In this document: piece by piece, positions 44,251 to 54,989 of the stretch
Position numbering within the stretch: position 1 is the stretch's first letter
How the letters are laid out: every line of letters starts with the position of its first letter
Assembly (NCBI GenBank): GCA_030737835.1
Contig: CM060847.1
Coordinates: 17,569,979 to 17,633,978, forward strand
Source: Acorus gramineus
Taxonomy: Eukaryota; Streptophyta; Magnoliopsida; Acorales; Acoraceae
DNA: 64,000 bases
Direction: 5' to 3'
Program-made: the position numbers and the translations under genes
The notes under the pieces: model-generated
Databases searched by the model: none
What the model was told of the DNA's origin: nothing
Seen by the model: the letters and a program-made list of their open reading frames with translations, nothing else

Positions 44251-45217
44251 AAAATGTTATACATTAAAACCATAAATTATTAACCACACTGTTTTAACAT
44301 TCTCTTATACATTTTCAGAACTAGAGCATACGACTTTAGATCGATTCTTCCTTTTGAAAGTTGTAGGTCGAAGACGCTCTTCAGGGGGTCATACTGGATC
44401 ATTCTCAAATAATCAAGAATTAAAACACACAAGGGGAAAAAGAATTCTACATTCATATTGTATGAATAAATCATTCTCATAATGATTCAACCCTAACCAT
44501 GAATCCCATATTCGTATTGCATGGAAAATCATTCTCCTTAACAAATTCTACATAATTGGTTAAAATCATCCTCAAATGATTCAACCCCTAACCATGAATC
44601 TCACATGAATCAAACCCTATAAAAAATTATATTGTATAACTTCAAAAAAAAGATAAGAGATTACTTAAATAAATAGAATCTAAGCCTAAACTGAAAGCTA
44701 AACATGAATCAAACCTTAAACAAAAATCCTAAGCATGAATCAAACCTTAAACAATAATGAAACCCTAAAACTAAGAAAAAAATCAATGAAACCCTAAACA
44801 AACAATTCATAATATTCATAGAACTTCAAATGCAAGTAGAATATGCAAATTTATCATGAAATGAACATATGACTTTCAATCCATGAAAATGAGCACAATC
44901 CCAAATGAGTGAAAGAGATGACGAGATGACGACAGAGAGGGAGAGCACGGACGGCTAGATAATCCATTGTGAGGGAGAGCATGGGGAGGCTTAGCTGTCG
45001 ACGGCGAGTGAGAGAGCGGGACGGCTGGGTGTTGACGACTAGGAGGGTGGTAGAGAGAGTATGGTTTTTCCTGTTTTCTTTTGAAAGGTTGGGTGTCCAC
45101 TAAAAACCTAATGCCTTATTTAAATATAGGGGTGTTTAAAGAATGTAATTAACTTTTATTAGGTGTGCAAAAATTTGAGTGTGCACCTAAAAAAGAGGGG
45201 TGCAATTAGAGGCACCC

Positions 45218-45226
45218 AAGAAAGTA
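45218..45226. repeat. Right 9-bp target duplication of the MULE
   Basis: AAGAAAGTA, identical to 34139-34147. Confidence 0.9.
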
Positions 45227-45264
45227 AAAAGCAATTTACATATTAGAATATGAAGCTTAAAGCT

Positions 45265-45602
45265 CCGTTTGGTTGCGCGATTCGGCGCGCTTTTGCTTTT
45301 TGAAAAGCTGAAAAGCTAAAAGCGTGCAGTCAAACGGGGCAGCTTTTTACAGAATCGGAAGCTGGATTCCTTTTAATTTTTCTCTCGAAATCTGTGTTTT
45401 AAAAAGCTCAGAAACAACGCTTTTTGGTCGGAATCGATTTTTTGAATTGAAAAACAACTTTTTCTGCCAAACATTAAACTCTTTTCAAATATTGATTCCT
45501 GATTTAAAAAAAAGCATTCTAAAAAAATCAATGTCTAAAATCATCTTAAAAAACAGCTTTATTTCAAAAGCTACTTTTCAATCTGTGTTTCCAAACGGAT
45601 CC
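45265..45602. mobile_element. MITE with TCCGTTTGG ends
   Basis: The left end GCTCCGTTTGGTTG and the inverse of the right end GGATCCGTTTGGAAAC form short inverted ends. The interior has matching AAAAAGCT/AGCTTTTT words on both sides. Non-coding; the 108-codon frame across it is chance. The exact target duplication was not found. Confidence 0.55.
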
Positions 45603-45689
45603 GAAATGATTGTAGAGAAAATTTTGATTTTTGTGAATTTCTCTAACTGAAGTGGCCTAAACGTCGAGAATGTAGAGCTATTTTACAAA

Positions 45690-46070
45690 GTGTTGAACGT
45701 CTTTGTATTTCTGTTTGTATCTTTGTTTTAATAAGAGATTTCTGCACGTATTACCTTGCCGATCAATCAATTCAATTTTACAGGGTGCACCCTGTAAAAT
45801 AAGAGATTTCTTGGACCCATCATGACTTAAAATACTTATTTGTGACTGCTCACATAGGCCGTCGCAAAAAAAATAATATCAATAATTTGGGACATTCATT
45901 GTAATCTGCCGCAACAATCAATTATTTGCAAGGACAAATAACCCCCTACCGTAAATAAAATTGAATTGATAAGGGCGTGGTACTGTGGTCGCAGAAAAAC
46001 ACTTTTTGAGACAGTGTGTACGACCGCCGCAAAAACAATTAGCCGCAAATGCAATATTTTTTGTAGTTGA
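45690..46070 (-). mobile_element. Fragment resembling a CACTA-element end
   Basis: In reverse complement the end at 46020-46070 reads ACTACAAAAAATATTGCATTTG followed by GCGGC, and CCGCAA/GCGGC words recur inwards (45860-46040). Such ACTACAA-starting ends with repeated subterminal motifs are typical of CACTA elements. Only one end is clear; an internal palindrome-like segment CAGGGTGCACCCTG is at 45782-45795. Confidence 0.4.
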
Positions 46071-46575
46071 TGGTTTTAGTGTTTTACTATATTTATTTTC
46101 CAATTCAATGATCTGAAGCAACATATAATTGTTCTTATTTTGGCGTAATTAGGGATGACAATGGCCAGATATCTTCCATGTTGTGTGAGGGTTTACTTAA
46201 GCTTGGATTGTTATTTAACAATAGATGTCTTCATATTCTTCTTCAATCATAAGAATTCCTTATTTATATATTAATCTTGTAAAAATAGGTATACATTTTG
46301 TTCATTTTATCTAATCTGTACTCATATTTTGATTTAATTTAGTATAGTATTGAATTACAAGTAATGATGACATTATTTTATTTATCTATTATACGCAGGG
46401 GCGGAGAGCCACTGGGAGGTATTTAAATTTTAAATGAGTTGGAGAGGGGTTATTTGTGTTATTATATTTGATTACACTAATGGGTATTTAAACGGGTATT
46501 TTTTGGGTTGGGTGATATTAAAAACGAAAAAGAAAAACTTACATCCGTTTCCATTCACAAATCTATTATACTTAG
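46071..46575. other. AT-rich spacer, no gene seen
   Basis: No feature recognised. Confidence 0.55.
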
Positions 46576-46805
46576 GATCCGTTTAGATATGAGTTTAGGT
46601 AGATTCTGCGTTTCAAAAGCTAAAAATTCTCAAACTCATATCTAAACACATTTTCAGCATTTAGCTTTTCAAACCATAATCTTCATTTTTAGGCCAAAAA
46701 ATCTTGCGGTTGAAAATCTATTAAAACATAGTTTTTCAAAAGCTGAGTTTGAAACATAAGATTTTAAGAATCTCAGTATTTCAACCTCACATCCAAACGC
46801 ACTCT
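46576..46805. mobile_element. MITE of about 230 bp
   Basis: The left end GGATCCGTTTAGATATGAG and the inverse of the right end GAGTGCGTTTGGATGTGAG are imperfect terminal inverted repeats. The interior includes mirrored TTTTCAAAAGCT/AGCTTTTCAAA words. Non-coding. Confidence 0.65.
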
Positions 46806-47865
46806 TAGCTAATTATAAGTACATTCTCTTATAAAAATGCATACATATTCATACGGAAATGAATTAATATATTTTTATATATTTCGTAATAAAAAATATA
46901 CTGAGATATTGAAGTATATTTTAATTTAGCTAATTTTATCTATTGCGTTAATTGGCGTGGTGTGGCTGTAAATGGCACTGTAAAATTGACTGAGTGTACC
47001 AGTGTCCATTGAAATGTTTGAGATTTGAAGTAATGGGTTTGTAAATTTTTAAAAATTTTAAGAAAAACTTCATTTTTAAAAGGATTTCAGTATCTGATTT
47101 TGAGGTTGGAAAAAATCACAACTTGAATTTTAAGTATTTTTTTGTTTATTCTTTATGTTTTCATGATTATTTTTTTTAGTATCATGTTTTTTGAAGGTTC
47201 GATTTTAAAATCTCCTCTTAGAAAGGTATTCTTGTACATTTTTTGTGATCAATTATTTTGTTCATATTTACTTTTTAATTTTTTTTAACATTCATTCTTT
47301 TCATTTTTTATGATGGGAAGTAATGACATTTCATAAAAAAAAATTCTAGACTTTCAAATTAATTTTTTCAAATTTCTAAATATAGAAAAGGAAATAAAAA
47401 AATAATTGTCTTTATCAACCATGCGATATTTCAACATCATTAATTGACAATTTTAATTGTCTTAAATTATATACATTTATTTTATTTTTTTGTACTTTTT
47501 TCTTTATTTTAAACATCCCCCCCTTCCCCCTCTCCTATTTTAATTCCTGCTGATTATACATAAGGATTTGCTGCTCTGTTCATGCTGAAGCATTATAATT
47601 TAGTGAAGGGTTAGGCTTGTGCTTCACTGTTAAAACTCAACTTGGCAGAGTATCCAATAAACTTGATGAAAAGGGAGATGTCAATACAGGCAAAGGATCA
47701 CCATGTGTCTCAGTATACCTTTTCACTATAACCATTCATACTCATAAAACATAATGAATGAATAATATGCTATACTCATAGAATTCTGATACACTGAAGA
47801 ATGCAACGATAATGTAATTTAAGAATAGAGCTAGTGGCCTATCTATGGCAATAAACAACAATATA
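46806..47865. other. AT-rich spacer, no gene seen
   Basis: Long T-rich stretches and no convincing frame. A C-rich run lies at 47517-47535. No element ends were recognised. Confidence 0.55.
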
Positions 47866-48300
47866 ACCACTAAGCCCGTGATTGATTGGAGAATTGGGGG
47901 TGGAATAAATGAGGATAAGGTTGAATACTGATAAAATGGGTGTTTGGAAGACTGTAATAGATGATAATTTGTATGTGTATAATTATTCTGGCTACCCCAG
48001 GAATGAAGTCATTCCATATTATTCAACCCATTTGAATATATGGGCTCTTCTGTGCTAAATTAATTGCCACCACCTCTTATAAATCAGGGAGTCAACAGAT
48101 GAAATCATTTTTTCACATTTTATAAATCATTATCCATACCTTATTCACAATTTATTAATGGCCAACTAACCAAACAATAAAAAATTTATTATAATCCTCC
48201 CAATGAGAATAATTAAAAACACAATCAAACAAAATATTACTTTTTTTATCTATACTAGATTACTCATAAACCTTAAATAAACTTAATTCTCTATCCAAAT
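47866..48300 (-). mobile_element. MITE, family M1 copy 3, inverted
   Basis: In reverse complement it follows the same order as the neighbouring copy (CCATTTGGATAGAGAA end, ATTATAAATCAGGGAGTCAAC region, GGTTGAATAATATGGAATGAC core). It is joined head to head with the copy at 48305. Confidence 0.6.
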
Positions 48301-48304
48301 GGGG

Positions 48305-48728
48305 GCTAAGTGTTGTTTGGATGGAGACATAAATTATACTGAGATTTATGACTATTCTAGTTATAGATAATTATACTAGTGGAATAAGTGATTTTTAATT
48401 AATCTCGTTGGGGAACGTAATAATGAAATTTTTGTTATTTGATTGACCGTGGATAAGTTTTGGATAAAAAGTAAAAAATGTGGATAATGATTTATAAAAG
48501 ATAAAAAAGTGATTTGACTTATGGAGCTCCTGATTTATAAGAGGTGACATGTGACCCTTTTATATCAGTGGAATAGATTGGGTGGAATAACACAATTCCA
48601 AGAGGACCTGGAATATAAATATCAATTTATTCCCACCAATTATGACATAGTTATACCGAACTAATTCTTTCAAACAAACAAATTTTTAGCCCCCCTATTC
48701 CCTTCTATTCCATTACCCAAACAGCCCT
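48305..48728 (+). mobile_element. MITE, family M1 copy 4
   Basis: Starts CTAAGTGTTGTTTGGATGG and ends CCATTACCCAAACAGCCC. The inverted ends share TGTTTGG. It carries the family core ACACAATTCCAAGAGGACC and ATATAAATATCAATTTATT. It forms an inverted pair with copy 3. Confidence 0.7.
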
Positions 48729-48801
48729 ATATATATAAATTGTAATTTGTTGTTCTATCATATTTATAAATAACTTTCTGAAGAACATATATATGTCTAC
48801 A

Positions 48802-48867
48802 GTGGATTTGGTGGACCTGTTTAATATTCTGTTTAGATGACTTGGAGGTCAAACAGGCCAAATCCAC
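48802..48867. repeat. Imperfect hairpin next to the MULE
   Basis: GTGGATTTGG and CCTGTTT (separated by TGGA) pair with AAACAGG and CCAAATCCAC at 48851-48867, a 17-bp stem with a small bulge. The right half and the next ~45 bp recur at 54266-54320 on the other side of the MULE. Confidence 0.65.
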
Positions 48868-49019
48868 AGTATTTATGATTTAAAGAAAATATAATTGGAA
48901 TTGTGCATTTTGAGAATTTCATCATTTTCTGATACCTCTCTTGTGTTCCACACTAACAGGTTTGGTCTTAAAACACTGACTAACATCTTTAACTCCCACT
49001 TTTGACAAAGTATAGTTTG

Positions 49020-49028
49020 TATAATTAT
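49020..49028. repeat. Left 9-bp target duplication of the second MULE
   Basis: TATAATTAT, identical to 54257-54265. Confidence 0.85.
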
Positions 49029-49469
49029 GGGGAAATTAATTAGGGGTTCTCACAGCCACCCCTCTATTATTTTAGGTCCATGTACTTTTTTTACTTTTTT
49101 CTGGATCCCTATTTCTAAATTTAATTATTTTTATATCCAATGTAACCTATTATATCAGATCCCTCCATTTACATACCAAAATTGCCCCTTAAACCCTTTT
49201 ATTTTCCCAAACCATCTTCTCCCACCTTTGCACATTGGAACCCATCTTCTCTTCTTTTCCAATCGTCACTCTCGTCCATTTCTCCTGTTTTATTGATCAT
49301 TTTTTCCCCACCAAATCCTAGGAGAACGAAACAGAACAATAGATCCGTTGCCCCTCCTAGTCATTCGTTCCATTGTTCCCTATGTGCTTCTACATTCAAA
49401 ACCCAAAAAGTCCACTCTTCTTCTTCTCCATTGGAGAGATGGGCATCATAGAAATCTAGTTTTTTTTAT

Positions 49470-49974
49470 TAATCTTTCTTGGTTGATTGTGTAATCCTAA
49501 TCATAGCTTCAAAGATTCACTCTTGTTTCATCACTTTTTTTTTAAATTTCAATCTTTTTGGTTAAATGAAAGTTTAGATTTTGTTCATGTGAGGATCTGT
49601 TTCATCAGGAGAGATGGGTGGAAAGAAGCAAAAGAAATTCTTGACAGTTGTACCGTTGTATCAGATTTTAAAAATCGTCCATTCTTAAACAATGTACCCA
49701 TAGTGATTAAAAATGTACTCAGTAACATTAACAATGTACTATATATTATTTTTAATACTGTATTACAATGATTTATATGCATGCTTCATTGTATCACATC
49801 TGATCTTACAATGGAAATGAATTACAGGATGTCCAACAATGTTCAACTAAACCTACCCACATCAGTACATACATCTTTAGTACCTAAATGGCTTCATCCA
49901 TAAATAGTTTTCCCCTTATTTTCAAAAAGATTTGTATTGGAAGGCATACGCCACATCAATCTTACTTGTTGTAG
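49470..49974. other. MULE interior with repeated ACAATGTAC words
   Basis: No gene was seen. Short words AACAATGTACCC, AAAATGTACTC and AACAATGTACT recur at 49690-49745 and again at 50395-50590, 52435-52460 and 53510-53560, in both halves of the element. Confidence 0.5.
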
Positions 49975-50166
49975 GTGTTCAGAGGAGGAAGAATGCAACA
50001 TATGCATCAAACCTCCTTTAACGAAAATCAGGTCAAGGAGAAGGAAGAAAAAAAGATTGAGTCACATGCAGATCCAGACACAATGTCATTGTATTGTCAT
50101 TTGAGATGCAAATGCCTTAGACACAATAGAAAAACATGTAGAAATCCAATTGTAGTTGAAGAATGA
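49975..50166 (+). pseudogene. Short frame with a GHNRRTC-like zinc-knuckle remnant
   Basis: A 63-codon frame containing CHLRCKCLRHNRKTCRNP near its C-terminus. This resembles the CxxC...GHNRRTC zinc knuckle at the end of MULE transposase and FAR1-type proteins, but the spacing is not exact. A splice-acceptor-like TTGTTGTAG precedes it (near 49973). It may be the last exon remnant of a MULE-encoded protein; it could also be chance. Confidence 0.35.
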
Positions 50167-50294
50167 AATCATTTGTCTAATTCGAAAAACAATCGTTTGC
50201 TTTATTACATTATCATTTTGTCATGTATGAATATTTGTTTGTGATAATTCAGATGATCCTATTTGTGATAATTCAAATTATTCTATATATATTA

Positions 50295-50562
50295 ATTCAG
50301 ATTATCTTGTATGCTTATTACATATTGAGTGCATATTAATCTGATGGTGCTTAAATTGTTTTGAATGTATACAGAGTGAGATTATAGTGTACCCAGATTG
50401 ACTAAAAATGTACTGTTATTGATTAACAATTCAGATTATCTTGTATGCTTATTACATATTGAGTGCATATTAATCTGATGGTGCTTAAATTGTTTTGAAT
50501 GTATACAGAGTGAGATTATAGTGTACCCAGATTGACTAAAAATGTACCGTTATTGATTAACA
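50295..50562 (+). repeat. 134-bp tandem duplication inside the MULE
   Basis: The unit beginning ATTCAGATTATCTTGTATGC is present twice in a row (50295 and 50429), almost identical, and ends TATTGATTAACA. Confidence 0.85.
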
Positions 50563-50808
50563 GTGTACCCATCTTGGTGACAGAGTATAGAATACCTATA
50601 ATTGGATAACAGTGAATACATAAGTTTTGCACTAGAACATGTTATATTAACACAATGTTGTATATATATAAATGATAGGATGTTATAGTGTACCTATAAT
50701 TGCATATCCTAAACACCAAAAGACCAAGACATACAATAATAAAACATGCATTGTTTACCACCAAGCCATACATATGCAATGACATTCAGATATGAACACC
50801 ATAATTTG

Positions 50809-51175
50809 TCAGTTCAATTGGGTTCTGGACAATTGGTATTGGGCAGCTTCCTCTTGTAGTTGTTGAATCCTATCCTCACTTTGTTTGGATCGTCTTAGGA
50901 TCTTCAGAGCATATTCACCTTTGAATCGTGTAATGTCGCCCTATCTAAAGTTTATGTCCAGCCTTTTGATAAGATCCTCACCAAATTTGATTACGAACAT
51001 ATCGCAGTCCACCCTAAAAATTAAAATATAGTTATATTATATCATATTTTTAGAACATTCTTAAAAGAGCAATAAGCAACAATTACCCATTAGTCTGATC
51101 AAGACATTTGTCATCCCTAATGATTAGCCAATTCTCAACTTCCATGAAATATGCTTTCAACCATAGGACCTGCAT
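50809..51175 (-). pseudogene. C-terminal fragment of a Ulp1-like cysteine protease
   Basis: Minus strand, two exon-like parts. The first (51175-51087) reads WLKAYFMEVENWLIIRDDKC and ends DQTNG at a donor GG|GTAATT. A 73-bp intron (51086-51014) with a TTTTTAG acceptor follows, then VDCDMFVIKFGEDLIKRLDI (from 51013). Joined across the ordinary splice site, the Q-NG-[x]-DC-[x]-F block is the Ulp1/SENP active-site signature with the oxyanion glutamine and the catalytic cysteine; the usual glycine after the cysteine is D here. The second part has an in-frame TAG after INFR, then continues as GDITRFKGEYALKILRRSK to a stop at 50809. The catalytic His and Asp exons are not recognised. Ulp1-type enzymes process SUMO; a MULE-borne copy may do something else or nothing. 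Confidence 0.65.
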
Positions 51176-51182
51176 TTTTAAC

Positions 51183-51187
51183 AGTAT
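51183..51187. repeat. Left target duplication of the solo LTR
   Basis: AGTAT, repeated at 52392-52396. Confidence 0.88.
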
Positions 51188-52391
51188 TGTAGATACCCTA
51201 ATTTTGACCGTCCAAAAGAATGAAAATTACTTCAAGTAATGCTTAGAAACAATCACATTTGGACATCTGATAGAAAACTCTCTTAGAAACCAAAACCGGA
51301 AACCCTAGTCCAAAAACTTAGGAAAACCTAAAACATGGATAGGGGCGGCTACTCTCATACTAGGTGACTAGTTTCAACTAGCCATCCCCTTGACCAACCC
51401 CAAACCGCCTTCCTGGGATGGAACATAAAGCAGCATGATTGCGGCGGATTGGCTCTTTTAGCCGCCTCATCTCAGCCGGTTCAACCTTAGTAACCGACCT
51501 AAGCCACTTCATGTTTGGCAGGTTATGATGGGGGCGGCTAGTTTCAACTAGCCGCCCCTCACCTGGACACTGTCAGAGAACAAAGATCTAATGGAAGGTC
51601 AAATCAGGCACCTTATTACCCATTTTGATTTATTGTCCAGTGGACACTCCCCTGCCTCTTTTTTACTATAAATAGAGGGGATCCATGACCAATCAAAACA
51701 TTCCCAAATTTTGAATCACCAACCAATACCTTCACTTCACATTCCCACACTCACCACTTGAAAACCCTAGAGAGAGAGAAAGAGAGTCCCATTTGTGAGT
51801 AGAAAGACCCATTTTCTCACACCAAATCACTCTCCAAATCTACTCTCCAAAATCCAGGTTAAACCTAGCTTAACCTTTGCCAACACTTAAACCAAACCCT
51901 ACCCAGGTTCTGCCCAAATAGAGCCAGGCACCAGGCAGCTACTCATAACTAGCCGCCCCCCACCAAACGGCTAAACCAACTAGCCGGCCCTTCCCCTAGC
52001 CCCCCGAGTCCAACATCTCCTTTAGTCGAGTTCCTGAAGCAGAAGAGAATCTCTGTTTTTCACCTCTGTGTGCGGCATGCCCGTATCTCAGAGCGGAGAC
52101 CCCACAAACTCCCCACGAAGGCGATCAAATCCAACCCCAACTTTTCCTGCTTTTTGATAAAGCAGGTGGCGATCACAAGCACCCCTGAATCCTCTTGGGG
52201 ACCTGTCGGCCGTCTCAGCAAGGAACGAAACCCCCACCACCCTTCCAAAAGACGATCCGACCGAGCCTGCCAAGGCACGTACCCGATCTGAACCCCCAAA
52301 GAACCACCACACACGCTGCTCCCCCACGCATGAGCTCCCCATCCTTTTCCGGAGGACCGCGAAGGACCCCTCCCGGAAAACGACACCGACA
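51188..52391 (+). mobile_element. Solo LTR of the Tat-like gypsy family seen at 1-965
   Basis: A complete 1204-bp LTR beginning TGTAGATACCCTAATTTTG and ending CACCGACA with a perfect AGTAT duplication on both sides. From about 51478 it aligns with window positions 1-965. A TATA box CTATAAATAGA is at about 51666. A solo LTR forms when the two LTRs of one element recombine and the interior is lost. It sits inside the MULE, just upstream of the Ulp1 fragment, so it is younger than the MULE insertion. Confidence 0.93.
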
Positions 52392-52396
52392 AGTAT

Positions 52397-53820
52397 ACCT
52401 CAAAATATTAGTAATATACACAGGTTATGTAACAGTGTATCTATCAACCATAACAATGTACACATCACTGTAAAATATATCATAAGTTAATAGGACTGAA
52501 CTTACCAAATTATTAGTGGTTTCCATGAAATCGAATATCATAATTGTTGTTCATATTACACGTGAGCATTATGCTCAAGAGAGTAATAACAATTACTCAT
52601 ATAATCTTGGAGCTCATACTTGAAAAGAACTTCACGCAAGCATACTGTAGTACTGTATGTTTTTCCACCCACAAGGGGGTCACTGGAAAAACAACAACTA
52701 ATTTAGATACATATGTTAACAGTGGAGGGATAATGATCATAAACTTTGAGATAATTTGGTTAACCATGTTAACATGGGTCTCATGCCTAATTCATATTCT
52801 TAGAAACATGAGAAGCCTAAATAAAGTCATTTGATATATAAACAGAGTCCACACTAACACACCACAATATAATCAATACATTTTGCTATATAAACATGAA
52901 ATTCACAATTAACTATAAATATATTATAACTGTAACAAGATATTAATTGTGATTAGCATGAGAGAGTGAGGTTGCTAAGCTAATGACAATCAGAAACTAT
53001 GAACACATTGTAAACAAAAAGAAAAAAAGATTATATTTATAAAAAATTTCAATTAGGATGGTTCTTTTTGTTGTAGTGTCTCCATCTTTTTCACAAACAA
53101 CTTATTACGTTAAAGTTATAGTTCTATCAGCATGTGGAAGTCACGTAAGGATGTAAACAATTTGATTGATTCAAGCGTACCTGAACTACGATAATTATCT
53201 AATAATTATATGGATCTCCTCTAGGAAAAAGGCTGACCAAAATATTTAGTTCGCATTAATAATCCATTTCAATGATGTCTTTATAATAAACAACTCTTTA
53301 AGGATATAGCTCTATGAGCCTATAGAGGTCAAGGATATAAACAATTCAATAGGCTTAGAGGAAAACAATAGATAACAGGTAGTTTAGAATAAACCTAGGT
53401 AGTTTTTCATGTCATGGAGCAATAGACCCCCTCAAATATGCATATTACATGCCTAAATAAAGTCATAAACATACATGATAACAGTATACTATGATAGATT
53501 AACAATGCATCCATATCAATTAACAATGTACTCATATTATATAACAATGTACTTGGCATATGACAACATACAATTTTTTTTAGATGATTGATAATCATGA
53601 ATCAATAATTTAGATGATTCATCATGGGAAAAGAATAACAATCCCTCACAAATTAACAATGAACATGTATATCTAACCTACAATAACAGTGTAGGTAATG
53701 ACAATATACAAACCCATATGCAAGGTTCCATGTGCTTAGCCTAGTCCTAAGACAGTAATGTAGCATGACAATATACAAACCCATAAGGAAGTTAGAAAGT
53801 GTCAGAGGTGTCGCCGTCGA
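52397..53820. other. MULE interior, AT-rich, no gene recognised
   Basis: AT-rich sequence with scattered AACAATGTAC-type words, as in the left half. It contains the frame 52544-52834, with no recognisable domain. The missing upstream exons of the Ulp1-like gene would be expected here, but I could not identify them. Confidence 0.45.
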
Positions 53821-53944
53821 TGCTCATCAGACATGGTTTCGTCGACGGAGGGAGGGGGATCGGAGGGTTTCGTCAACGGAGAGGGTTTTGGGAGAGAAGA
53901 CGTTGGAAATGGGAGGTGATGTGTGTGTGAGAGAGAGATGAGAA

Positions 53945-53980
<36 letters not shown>

Positions 53981-54135
53981 GAGAGAGAGAAAGGTGTTTT
54001 GGGAGAGAAACCGCAGATATTTGGGTATGTTTTTATGAGAAGAAGGTGTGAGTGAAGATGGGTTTCAGTGAGAGTGAGAGAGAGAATAAGTGGGAGAGGT
54101 AAACTTGGAAAATGAAACGACACATCTGACGACAA
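53821..54135 (-). repeat. GA/CT-rich segment near the right MULE end
   Basis: Contains an uninterrupted (GA)n run at about 53944-53976 and further GAGA-rich stretches. The 102-codon minus-strand frame is serine/leucine low-complexity produced by this repeat. Confidence 0.7.
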
Positions 54136-54256
54136 TTAGTCCAAGGGACCCAAAAATAATACATATTGGGTTTTAGGATCTAAAAATAAATAAAAAAAGT
54201 CACAGGACCTAAAAATAACATGGGGGTACCTGTCGGGACCCATAATTAATTTTCCC

Positions 54257-54265
54257 TATAATTAT
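54257..54265. repeat. Right 9-bp target duplication of the second MULE
   Basis: TATAATTAT, identical to 49020-49028. Confidence 0.85.
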
Positions 54266-54331
54266 TGACTTGGAGGTCAAACAGCTAAATCCTCAGTATT
54301 TGTGATTTACAGAAAATATAATTTGATTTCT

Positions 54332-54989
54332 TGTAGGGCCCAAAAATGAGGCCCACCAATCATGCTCCACGTACCGATGGTCGATGACCCGATTGACAAG
54401 GGCTCACGACCCGGATCACCCATTATAGGTGGATCCGGCCCGTCAACCCGTCAATGCCCAACGACCGAGCATCATTTCAAGTCAGTAAATCCAAAACTTA
54501 ATTTTTGAATTGGGGATTATCAATGATTGATTCTCTAAATCCACACAGATATATTAAATCTGGAGCTATCATAAAATTAATCCTCTAAGATCACAATAAT
54601 AATGTGGAATTAATCACTAATTGATCCACAAAATCCCAGCAAATTGTTTATTTGTAAAGGGATAATGACTGCAGATCCTACAAATCCCAACAATAACACA
54701 CAATTGATCCCCTAGAATTTGAGATCCCATCCCATCAGTCCGATGGGAGAAGGATCCCCCAAAGATTTTAGGGTTTGACTGAAAACACTATAAATAGGGG
54801 ATGAGTTCTCCCTATAGAGGTATGTGAAATTCCTTTTACAACAACCCCAATTGTGCATTCTACTGACTTGAGCGTCGGAAGATCTTTCGCAGGTCACCCC
54901 CGACCCTGTGTCCGACAACATTCGAGGAGGAGGAGCGCTAACAATACCAAGAAAGCCCTCGAAAAGAGCGGGGTAGATGGATATTGACA
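54332..54989 (+). mobile_element. Probable solo LTR of another Tat-type gypsy family
   Basis: Starts TGTAGGGCCCAAAAATG, carries a TATA box CTATAAATAGGGG at about 54789 and, downstream, ACTGACTTGAGCGTCGGA followed by CTTTCGCAGGTCACCCCC, a block commonly seen in the R/U5 part of Tat-type LTRs. The right end (TTGACA at 54989) is a guess because no target duplication was found. No internal region follows. Confidence 0.55.

Larger units (their letters stand above)
34148..45217. mobile_element. Non-autonomous MULE split by a gypsy element
   Basis: Both ends carry the same 24-bp terminal inverted repeat, beginning GGGTGCCTCTAATTGCACCC (34148-34171 and, inverted, 45194-45217); similarity continues at lower level to about 39 bp. 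A perfect 9-bp duplication flanks it, the hallmark of Mutator-type transposition. Without the gypsy insert (34935-44250) the MULE is about 1.75 kb and has no transposase. Left and right arms contain AT-rich DNA with recurring ATTCAAACATTGAAAC (left, 34825-34890) and ATGAATCAAACC (right, 44580-44760) words, and a GA-rich stretch near 44930-45060. No host gene fragment was identified in the arms. Confidence 0.88.
49029..54256. mobile_element. MULE carrying a Ulp1-like gene fragment (KI-MULE-like)
   Basis: A 5.2-kb DNA element. Its left end (GGGGAAATTAATTAGGGG) and the inverse of its right end (GGGAAAATTAATTATGGG) start a terminal inverted repeat that stays alignable for about 85 bp, including a shared TTATTTTAGGTCC word, and a perfect 9-bp duplication flanks it. 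This is a TIR-MULE layout. A Ulp1-like protease fragment is inside on the minus strand; MULEs carrying Ulp1-like domains (Kaonashi type) are known in plants. A solo LTR was inserted later. No MURA transposase was recognised, so it is probably non-autonomous. Confidence 0.82.

Noticed and set aside
45324-45650. 108-codon frame
   Set aside because: It spans a MITE with inverted ends and ends outside it; no domain.
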